Origin: Oryzias latipes
Taxonomy: Eukaryota; Chordata; Actinopteri; Beloniformes; Adrianichthyidae
NCBI RefSeq assembly: GCF_002234675.1
Contig: NC_019872.2
Span: 15,125,950-15,189,949 of the forward strand
Direction: 5' to 3'
DNA: 64,000 bases
Positions 44,118 through 64,000 of this stretch are shown piece by piece. Numbering within the stretch: the first letter of the stretch is position 1; each line of letters starts with the position of its first letter. A program made the position numbers and the translations under genes. The notes beneath the pieces were generated by a model. It had not been told where the DNA came from. It ran no database searches and was given only the letters and a program-made list of their open reading frames with translations.

Positions 44118-44123
44118 TTTATT
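44118..44123 (-). promoter_or_regulatory. abcg4: Possible abcg4 polyadenylation signal
   Basis: AATAAA on the minus strand, about 2.7 kb downstream of the abcg4 stop. The intervening 44.1-46.9 kb is non-coding and free of recognisable transposons, so it could be a long 3' UTR. Other AT-rich hexamers exist; this one is chosen for position only. Confidence 0.3.
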
Positions 44124-46869
44124 ATAATCCTCAGAACAGCGTTCATTATACAGAACTTGCATTTTCTTAGCTGACAAACAGTAAATTCACTTGTAATTGA
44201 TGGAAAAAAGATAGAAAGTAAGAAAGAAATTAAAAAAGATATGTATTTAAAAACAATACTAAATTTCCATCAATATTTGTCAAAACTCTGAAGGGTTAGC
44301 TGGTATATTATTACCTTCCATGCATTAAAGAGTGGAATTGACAAATGATAAATAAAATGATAAAAATAATAAAACTAAAAAACAGTACAAGATCATCAGC
44401 AGCAGTCACATACCTTCATTTTTTATGCTCAAGTATTTCACATCTGAGTTGTCAGATTGTATCCATTAATCATTTTCATTGTTTAGAAAATCCAAGACAT
44501 TGGACTTTAAGTGAGTAACTGCAATATTTTTTTCTTTGGTGATACAGGTTGAGAACTTCCCCACATTCAGTTAATTGTTGCTGCTGCATTCAAAAGTTGA
44601 ACATATTTCATTCCATGGTCACTTTTTTCCCTTATATTGAAGTTCATACCACAAGTCTGTAACCAAACTAAAGCTTTTTGGAAATAGTCTAAATATATTT
44701 CTAATATGATGCCAGGAAATCTTTATGTCATCACATATAAGCCAATTATCTGGGTTAGATCTAGCATTAAAATGGAAACATGTGTTCAGAGGCTCTGACT
44801 CACCAGGATCCATTTAAAATTCATCATCCCACTTTGCTGTCTCTAACAAAAACAATAACAGTCAAAAAGCAACGTAAATAAAGCTTATGATGGAAGTGTC
44901 ACAGTTCCCTTTTCATTCATAGAGTTTAAATACCTTTGGATGGTTATTGCACATAAAAACCAAGGAAGTGAAGACTTCTAAAGTGACTAAAGCAACAGCA
45001 GAGGAAGTGTTATACGAGAAACATCCCAAAGTTGACTATTGCTGTTTTGACAGAAAGAGTCCTGCTGCTGCAGGCTTCTCATTGAGTGCTAAACACATGA
45101 TCACAAATGAGAAATCTCTTTTCTGATCCAGCTGTTTTCCAGAGAGTCTGACAATCAGCTACATTTGTTTTACATCCTTTTTAATGCTCTATCTTTTCAC
45201 CCCAATCCTTTTTTTTAATCCAGTCACTGAACGTGTTCAGCAGAAAGCAACTGATTTGCTTCTCCTCAACCATTTAAGGTACATATATTCTGCTGAGGAA
45301 AGTTTTCATGCCGTTCTCCAAATATCTTAAATATTTCCTTTCTGCAGAGAGCATGCAACATTCCCTTTCCCCTTCTATACTTCCAAGCCCTCTCGTTAGA
45401 TACATAAAAATAAAAACAAATAGAAATAATCTTAATCAATGAACATACACCTAAAAGTGCACATGTACACCTGTTAACAGCATGACATACTCACTATACA
45501 ATCATTGATTATATACTCACATTATGTTATGCGTTATAATAAGGATTACTAAGTAGCATAGTTTCAGTAAGAAATATTTCATAGCAAGTCTATTGGAAAA
45601 TATTTGCATTGCCATGTGACTAGGACAGGCTCTTCTAAACATTGCAAAAGTGAGAGTGTGTGTTCATGTGTTTGTATGTGTTTGTGTGTGAAATAGAAGA
45701 CCAGCATATTGTGGGTGTGTAGACATAAGGTGAATGTGCAAACAGTAAAGCAGGAGAAACTCAAATCATTCCAGTTCAGAGGCACAGAAACCGTCCAGCC
45801 AGCATTTCAAGTATCTAGCATTGTTTTAAAACAATACACATTTGTCAGACATCAGCAAGCACATAGAAAGAGGAGGGAAGAACAGGGGAGACAGCTTCTT
45901 TCAGAGGAGACGGCGACAGTCATTCGACGAGGGGAATTAAGCGTTTTGAAGGAATATAGTGTCAAAACAGCAACACTGATCTTCACTTTTTCACCCACTG
46001 TATAAGCTATTGCTCTTTGACTAAAACACAGTTTCTGTCTGTGATCTTTGTCCCCCACTCCTCATCAGACTGGAAAAGTAGTTTTCACATTTCCCATTGC
46101 CTGGGTGCTTCCTTGAGTATGGCAGAAACAAAGATGTCAAAATCAAGTATGGATCAATGAGTCAGTCGCCACTTAAAAACACCCTGTGGAACATTTTTGC
46201 AAGCACTTCATCCAAGTTCGAATGTTCTGCCACTGTGAGTCTGAAGACAGAAGGTCTGTGAAAATGATCCATGATGGGAAAAGAGAAAAAGTCATCCACT
46301 GGCAGTTGGTTGGTTTGGGTCAAACTCCACAAAGATGAGTTTGTCCGTTCAGCCTCTTGTCACAGATGTCTGAAGGTTTTAGGCATGGACAGTTTGCACA
46401 GTTCAGATGTTTACATCCTGGTCATGGCTGCCGCTCTTCAAGCACTACACAGACCAGTCACCTGGTTTTATGGGTTCCATCCATTTTGTTTTTTCTTGAC
46501 TTTTTTTACTAATTCAAATGTGTTTGTTTGGTAAAACATGCTATTAGATATGTTATTGGATATCTTGTGAAGAAGCTCAATATTTTGCCCTGATTTGGGT
46601 TTCATTTGGGGAATGGTATGGTGAGCTGACAAATATTATCTCTCGGTGATAAGTCTTAGACATTCCAACTTTTCGTCTCTCAAATAAGAAACTCCCACAA
46701 TCTGCAGCCTACAGCAAGGACTGTGTAACGCTGCAGGTGCACTTCTGATAATCGTATACACTGGATTTGTCTTCATCTTTTTATGTGTTTGTAATGTGGA
46801 GAGAGGGATAAGGATATGTTTTCACACTTTTGCAGAAACCCTTCTATTTTATATGTGGTTCTAGATGCC
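44124..46869 (-). other. abcg4: Probable long 3' UTR / downstream flank of abcg4
   Basis: No coding homology or recognised repeat element is seen. A (GT)-rich stretch lies at 45655-45720. Continuous non-repetitive sequence next to the stop codon suggests a long 3' UTR, as is common for brain-expressed transporters, but transcript evidence is needed to set its end. Confidence 0.4.
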
Positions 46870-57261
<10,392 letters not shown>

Positions 57262-57410
57262 GCTGAAAGGCTTCAAAGAAGGGCAGACGTTTTGAGCTAA
57301 TTCCCCTATATAAAAGGTTATAATGGAAAACGCAAGATTTACTGCTGAAATTTCAACCAAACAACTTTCATCAAATAGTTTTAAACACTTTGAATGTCTC
57401 CAAAGTAACT

Positions 57411-57800
57411 CACTACTTAGTGCACTACTTTGGTCCTCACTGTTTATCCTAATCTACAATTCCAAAATCCAGTGCCCTGGAAATTTCCCAGAAGTCTCTG
57501 CAAAAACTAGTGTGCATCGATGCTCACTAGATTGGTGAATAGACCACAATGCATTGCATTTGAACAAATGTAATTTTAAAAAAAAGTATGCTTTATTAAA
57601 AATGTATTAACCAAATGTTTCCCTCAGAACACAGTGGATTGATAAATACTCTTTGTAAAATGTTTATATTTATTAGGCTTTTATTTTGGCAAATGGGTGA
57701 CGTCATATTTGCCGTTTAAAAAAAAACAAGTTGTGAGCACTTGTCTAAATTGCATCAAAATCCAGGGCACTAAATAATCACTCACTATATAGTTTTTGGC
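57411..57800. mobile_element. Fold-back element, possible hAT-like MITE
   Basis: CACTACTTAGTGCACTACTTTGG at the left is mirrored by CACTCACTATATAG at the right, and AGTGCCCTGGA near 57471 is inverted as TCCAGGGCACT near 57758. These phrases resemble non-autonomous hAT elements of fish. The element lies in the abcg4 5' UTR intron and contains a perfect CRE palindrome TGACGTCA at 57698-57705. Boundaries are approximate. Confidence 0.4.
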
Positions 57801-58739
57801 GGGTAGGGAGTAAAGAGGGAATCCAGACAGACTTCTTGTCACTGAATCTGCAATGGACATCTGGTCCTGAAAAGATTTTAGTCTAGCGTGAGGCATCTTC
57901 ACAAGGTGCAGGTTGTGATCTGATTACCACTCATTCTACAGAGTGTCTGCATGAAACCAATGAGACTGAGAGTGTGAGGAGTGAGGATCTGGTTTCAGCC
58001 TTGCAGTACACTTACAGTCCAGTACTGCTGATTCGCCTAAATTTTCTCCCAGATGAGGCAGCTTGTCCGTAGTGTTAGTCATGTAGTGTGAGAAAGAAAA
58101 TGAAATACAACTCACTTTCACTGAAATCATCAATTAAAAGCCATTTTGTTTCAGGTGAATATCAAAGCAAAATTATCTAATGGTTTTCAGCCATTTTCTT
58201 TATTAGGTTTTATCCTTTTAAATGTTTCAAATATCAAAGTATTCAGGTATCCTACTTCAGATGTTTTATTGTTGTTTCATCAAAGATCTCTTAGTCTAAG
58301 ATTTCACATCTCATTTCCTTAGCCTCATTGAATTACTGCTAAGTAATAAAAAAATGTAATCAAAGACATTAGATAAAAAAAACATTTCAGAGCATTTTTA
58401 AATGTCTGAACACACAAAAACATTTAAAAAGAAAAGATAAGTGTATCTAAGCTTTTGATTGGTAGTTTGACCACATTATGACTCATCATGTGGTTCATGT
58501 TCAACAATGTGTGATGGAGAAAATGTGTAAATATCACACAAATAAAATGATATCTTCAAATAGACACTTGACATTTTTCTTCAATTAAAGGTTCACTTTG
58601 ACAGAAGGCAGTGTGTCTGGTAAAATATGTTTCCTGAGAAAACCAGCATGTGCATTTGATCACTAAGTTAATTAGTTTTTCATTTCAGAAACAAAACCAA
58701 CAAAGTTTCAACCTTGCATCTTAGTAAATCATTTATTTA

Positions 58740-58940
58740 GCCTTATTGTGTTGTATGGGTGTGAGTGTGTGTGTGTGTGTGTAGGGGGGGGGGGGGGGGG
58801 GGTTATTGTATGTGTTTTATAATTTTTTATAGTGTAATGGTAGTCACACTTTTGTTTTTTAATGTTTAAATGTTAATGTTTTTATATAAAGCTTTTTGAG
58901 TTAGAAAGTGGTAAACAAAGTTTGATTTGATTTGATTTGG
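58740..58940 (+). repeat. (GT)n-G19 tract and LINE/SINE-type tail
   Basis: A (GT)n tract runs into 19 consecutive G (58784-58802). About 110 bp further on, ATATAAAGCTTTTTGAGTTAGAAA leads into TTTGATTTGATTTGATTTGG. The pentamer repeat is the characteristic 3' tail of fish L2-type LINEs and their SINEs, so this is probably an old insertion in plus orientation. Confidence 0.5.
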
Positions 58941-59705
58941 CTGTTAGAACATCAGCAAAATAATTCTCAAAATATCAACACGATATATAGACAATAATCT
59001 TGTTCTTCACTTACGAAAAGGCAACTTTTCAAGTACATTTGAGTGTCAAATGCGTTGAACACCAACATTTGAAAACTGTATCTTTTTTTTTAAATCTATA
59101 TTTTTTAAATCAAGCATAAAAAAATCGACCATAAATTCTGATCAAATATGAGGCTAAAATCAAAATCTAACCACAATTACCAAATTGTTCTTTGGGTAAC
59201 AACCTGTCCTGCAGCATGGAAGCTTTTTCCATGTCTCCCTCCGGCTCTATCATAATGAAAAAACGTTGAAGCAAAGAGCAGCAGTGATGAAAAATGATCA
59301 TGGCTCCCTCTAATTGCATGGGCATTAGAGAATTATCAATTACCAGCCTTCTTATAATCCAGGTAAAACACTTCAAGAATTTCGCTCAGATGAAGGCCTC
59401 TGTGTTTATAGCCATACATCTGAGAAACTATCATAAATATCTCCTCCAAAAGGATGAAAGCGTGTCACTGAATATGCCTGCAGCTTTGCAGTGGTGTCGG
59501 GAACTGACTTATGAGGGCTGCTCCTCACAAAGCACCTGTTAACATCAAAGTGACCACGATAACTCAAAGATCTCTAGAGATCCAACCCAAAATTATATAA
59601 TTTCAAGCAAACCAGCACCAGAAATCAGTGATTTGTCTTGTTTAATGATGTATGGATTAAATGCGCCTTAGCACTTTAAAAATGAGAATGTACACACGCA
59701 CTTAC

Positions 59706-60290
59706 CTATTTCCCTGTGTTTAAATGACCAGGTCAGCAGCTCTGCTCAGATTCTTCCTCTCAGAGCTACAGAGCTTAGTTGTTCCCTTCAGACAGAAGAG
59801 TCCACATTAGGTCTGCCTTAAAGTCCCAACCAGAAATGAGAAAAACAAACACAAAAATAACCCAAAAGCTCACGGTGCGCCAGAGCCCAGCAAAAACTCC
59901 AAAAGGGATTTCAAATAACCAAAATGTGATCTCCTCAGAAACCTCTGTCGGGGTGCGGTGCTCATCATCCCGCATCCACAGCAACCCCTGAGATCACAGT
60001 CATATCCGTCCGGCCTCAAACTATCCCACAGAATCACCGGAGGTGCTCGATGCCTGCCATGTCGATCCCTGTCCAAAAATCCGTGCGTCAAGAATAATTC
60101 CGATTGACGACCATGTCCAGCAGCGGCGAAGATGGCAGCAGTTTCATCCCCTAACGGTTTGCATCCTAAGCCAGCAGCGCTGCAGAACCTTCAGCAGCAT
60201 CGAAGGAGCAGCTGCTCTTCTTGTCTTGTGCGTCCGCCAGGCGCGCGCGGAGAGTCTGGGATGCAGGGCGTTGCTGGTAGGATGCAGCGC
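59706..60290 (-). promoter_or_regulatory. abcg4: Probable abcg4 5' non-coding exon and promoter
   Basis: A strong minus-strand donor, ATAG/GTAAGTGC, ends an exon at 59706. The coding exon is preceded by acceptor CCTTTCAG at 57264-57263, one base before the ATG. Joining these gives a 5' UTR intron of about 2.4 kb. The sequence from about 60000 to 60290 is the most CpG-rich in this part of the window (for example GCGCGCGCGG near 60241) and is the likely promoter. The transcription start is not determined. Confidence 0.5.
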
Positions 60291-60599
60291 CAGGATAATC
60301 TGTTTGGGTTTGATGTATTTTTTAGCCCATCTTAAATTTTGGAGGAAATTTCAATTTAGCTTTTGCTCATTTTTAAGATGGCATCTCGAAATCTAGTGAG
60401 TGTTTTTAAGAGCTTGCACTATAAAACATGATGGAAATAGTTTGTTCAAATGAAATGTGTCCCAATCAAAACATACAAGACTCCCTGTCCTGGGTTTAGC
60501 TCGGCCGTTGATTCGTGAGCATGATGTTTTAATAAATTCTTTTAAGTTTGTTATTGATTTGCTGCTGAAGAAGTAAACAGTGGAAGGATTTTGTGGAAC

Positions 60600-62100
60600 C
60601 GAAGTCCCCCTGTCCCTTTAAAAGCCGCACCTGCGCAGCTGCCTGGTGCTGATGCTGCAGTGCCCGGGTTATTTTCGGTAAAACAGACGGGGTTACTCGC
60701 GTTCAAGCGGGCTCTTCATGCCTTACATCACCCCTGAGAGGAAATCAGAGCCGTTTCAGTCAAGTTGCACCTGCTTCTTAATCAGACGGATTCGAAGCTA
60801 ATACTCAAGTCGCTCCAGGAGGATTTTCAGCAAACAGACGCATCTCTCAGTGATTATGCAGCTTAACTATGAGGAGTTTCATGCAGCTATCATGTAAATC
60901 TGTAGCTCTTGGAGTAAATGAAGCACCTGAAAGCAGGCCGGCATGTCCCCAGCCTGCTCGGTAAAGCGATGATAGATCATTCAGATTAGGAAATTCTTGT
61001 CTCCAGAAAATATTGGAGTGATTCAAATTTGATCAATAACATTGGGGCTCAGTGTGAGCCACGGTGGCTGAGAATGCTGTTTACACACTTAGCCTGTTGT
61101 TTGGAATGAAACAAGATGACCTTTTTTCTCTGCTTACACAAATAAAACATCAGCTTATTTCATTTGTGACATTTCAGGGAAAAATGAAAAACAACAGGGG
61201 AAGTCATTAATCATAAAAGATTATTGGCAGTTCCTCTATTTGTAAAGGTCACAGTCAGGAGTCTCTGTGTTAAAATGGCATTTTGAGTTTAGAAGTGACT
61301 GTAGGAGGGATATTTGCAGTTCCAATAAGTGCTGAGATGATGTATCTGCTCTCTGTGGGCTTCATTCTGTTCAAGTGGCTCTCATGAACAATAGGTGCTG
61401 ATACAGGAAAATGTTTTTTGTGCATACATCATGCAGTCTCACAGTATCAGCTGTTTTTTTTCTTCATAACTCCACCATGTCTTCCCAATAAACTGACTGT
61501 GGTGAATAACCTGTACAACACGACTCCCACCTTCTGCTTCTGCTTGGAGCTCTGAGGAAACAGAGGGAAACCTCAGGAGAGTCCCACAGACTCAGCAGGG
61601 GTGAGAATAATCCCAGGAGTTTCAGCTCAACAGATCTGAACAAGCCTTAATGAACTGTAATGAGACAGGAGAATTCATCATTCTTTCACTTTGTCAGGGT
61701 TTTCCTTAACAAAGAGGAGAATCACACAGGAAATGGGAATTTTTGCTAGACTTCTGCAGAAGGAGAGCCGTCTGTCACCGCACAGCCTGCAAGGAACTCT
61801 ACCTTCCCAGTGTATCCAGTCTGGTTTTATTGCTGGCTGGGGTTGATAACATGGAAGTGGGTCATTGAATCAGGGGGAACAGAAACATCAAGTCTTGTAT
61901 AATTAACACTTTTCCCATCAGTGTTTTCTCAGTGAAAGACAGAACTGAGAGACAACCATATTATGGTGATAATAGCGTGTAAGCAAATGATAACTACGTT
62001 AACCCCAATACACTTACTTTTGTTATTAATAAATTGTGATCCATCTTTTATTACCAGGATACAGTTAAATTGTCTCTAAAGTCTTGTCACTTTTTCCATC
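60600..62100. other. Upstream flank of abcg4; possible second promoter
   Basis: A GC-richer patch at 60600-60850 carries a TTTAAAAG TATA-like element near 60617 and several E-boxes (CACCTG, CAGCTG). It could be the promoter of a plus-strand gene lying beyond the window. No coding exon is recognisable downstream to 64000. Confidence 0.25.
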
Positions 62101-62153
62101 ATGCACTTAAGGATCTATAAGCTGTAGAACAAGCCCCCATAATCCTCTGGGGT

Positions 62154-62156
<3 letters not shown>

Positions 62157-62228
<72 letters not shown>

Positions 62229-62241
62229 ATATATATATATA

Positions 62242-62306
<65 letters not shown>

Positions 62307-62354
62307 ATATATATATCTATATATATATCTATATATATCTATATAGATATCTAT

Positions 62355-62402
<48 letters not shown>
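62157..62402. repeat. (TA)n/(TATC)n microsatellite
   Basis: About 246 bp of TA repeats with interspersed TATC units. The repetitive Tyr-Ile open frame here is an artefact. Confidence 0.95.
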
Positions 62403-62405
<3 letters not shown>

Positions 62406-64000
62406 CATGAGTTTGTGTAGAATTTTCTGTTGCTACAAACCGCACAGTGTTGCAACATGCACATTGTGTAACAATGAAGAAATAAACACATCAGCACCAT
62501 CTAGCGGTCATAGCAGTTACACAAAATTAAAAAAGTGAATTCTTTTTTACATACTTGTAAAAACTACTTTTCTAAATGCCAAATTAAAAGAAATGTGTAC
62601 TTTTGTAAAGTTTTATTTTAAGCTGAATCAGCAAAGTGACGTGTGTGGCCAGTGCTTGTTCATTTGTTGACTTTATTTCCTTCAACATATATACCGGTAG
62701 GTGCACACTCAGATGAACTATAAAAATACAATTTTATGCCAAATCCCATTTTCTTCTTATTTACACCTAAACAAAACAAAAAAAACTAACATTCATAATC
62801 CACAAAGGTATAGACTGCACAAAAAACCCTTAGAAACGGAAGAACAAACTGGCAAAAGCTGGTTTCAGTGGAGTGTAAACACAGTTTGGAGACGGAAAAC
62901 AAATTCTGTTATAAAAAAAATTAAACAAAGCCCTCTTCCTATTACTGTAACTATTACACAAACTGTGGCAGTGCAAAAACAAATGTAATTTTTGTTTTCA
63001 TGGATTTTCACTGAGGCAGCTCTATCAATAGTGGTTTCAGCATCACCTTTTCTTCTTTACCAAACTAAATAAAATAAGGTTCTTTACAACTCAAGTATCC
63101 CGCTAAATCGAATAATGTACTGCATTGACAGTTTTTGTTTTCTCAGGTTTCTAAGATTTATGTTTTAAATTGTAAATTATTAGCAATTATTTTTCAGAAG
63201 CGTGTTTGGATCTTTGTACATAGAATCTCTTGTAGTAGAGTTCCAATCTGGAGATTTTTCTGTTTCCTGTTTCTCAGATGCAGCAGTTCAAGACAAAAGA
63301 TCGTCTTTACTGAGCCTGGTTCTTGTTTCTCCTCCTCCACAGCTGGAGGAGCTCACTATAGAAGATTGTGTCAAAACACCTTTTCAGCACATTTGCTTCA
63401 ATTTCTCTTTTTTTTTCCTTTCTTCTTTAATTATTCTCAAACAATCTGGATTGATCTGGAATAGAAATCAATTGAATAACTGCACTGAAAACCTTTGTGT
63501 TGTTTGCTCTCTGTCTTTTGGGTTTGCTGTGACTCTGCATCCACAAAAAGCAGATTCAAATAAAAAAAATGGGATTTATGTTTCCCGCCTATTGTAAGAG
63601 CCAAATCAGGCGTGCTAACAGGCAGGTCAGTGGGCTTGCTCGTCTATAAATACCATTTGTTGATAACAACGCTGCTCAGATTTACCATTTGTAACAAGAT
63701 TAAGGTTTCAGCTCCTTTAAAAACAGATGGAGAAAGAGGAGCTGGAGAGAAGCCGGGATGTGAAGCTCTTTTGTGACCAAACGTATTTCAACCAACAAGA
63801 AAATGAGAAAAAGACATTTTTCAAGAGTTGTACTAATTTATTTTCCGAATATTTGTCACTAAAAATAGCTGACGGGAAGTCTGACACAACCACTGCCCGA
63901 TAGAATTTTCACAGATATATTTCCTTTAGTGTTTTCACATAACTGTACGGGAAAATAACAGCTCCATTCTAAAAAATTGAACAATGTTTTTTAATTAGGC
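62403..64000. other. Non-coding flank, nothing recognised
   Basis: AT-rich sequence without exon, RNA gene or transposon features that I can support. Confidence 0.4.

Overview
This is a vertebrate nuclear genome window, almost certainly from a teleost fish. The evidence is small exons separated by GT-AG introns, AT-rich introns, long dinucleotide and tetranucleotide microsatellites, and fish-type transposons (Tc1-like, piggyBac-like MITE, L1/Tx1-type and L2-like LINEs). The TTAA-flanked MITE and other dispersed repeats resemble ones I associate with medaka (Oryzias), but I cannot confirm the species.

Three protein-coding genes are recognisable, all on the minus strand. I built each exon model by following reading phase across every splice junction. 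(1) sipa1, Rap GTPase-activating protein: 8 coding exons from 8279 down to 867, with the 3' part running off the left edge. (2) kat5 (TIP60), MYST histone acetyltransferase: 15 coding exons from 38793 to 30991, complete, 544 aa. (3) abcg4, half-size ABC sterol transporter: 14 coding exons from 57261 to 46870, complete, 642 aa, with a probable 5' non-coding exon ending at 59706.

Layout: 1-8.7 kb is sipa1, with its introns invaded by a dispersed repeat, a piggyBac-like MITE and a Tc1 remnant. 8.7-30.4 kb is a roughly 22 kb gene-free interval holding candidate regulatory islands (about 17.0-20.9 and 22.7-24.7 kb), an internally deleted Tc1 element and an L2-like LINE fragment. 30.4-38.9 kb is kat5. 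38.9-42.9 kb is an L1/Tx1-type LINE whose 3' tail ends 123 bp from the kat5 start codon. 42.9-43.8 kb is a cluster of (TA)n, MITE and (CCAT)n. 44.1-60.3 kb is abcg4 with a probable long 3' UTR and a CpG-richer 5' end. 60.6-64 kb has no recognised gene.

The three genes do not form a pathway. SIPA1 and KAT5 are also neighbours on human 11q13.1, which supports orthology, but the order along the shared transcription direction differs here and no RELA-like exon was seen between them. The most interesting points are two in-frame lysine-rich candidate micro-exons in kat5, a homopolymer polypyrimidine tract at a catalytic kat5 exon, a LINE pressed against the kat5 promoter, a GC-AG intron in abcg4, and local repeat families with several copies in the window.
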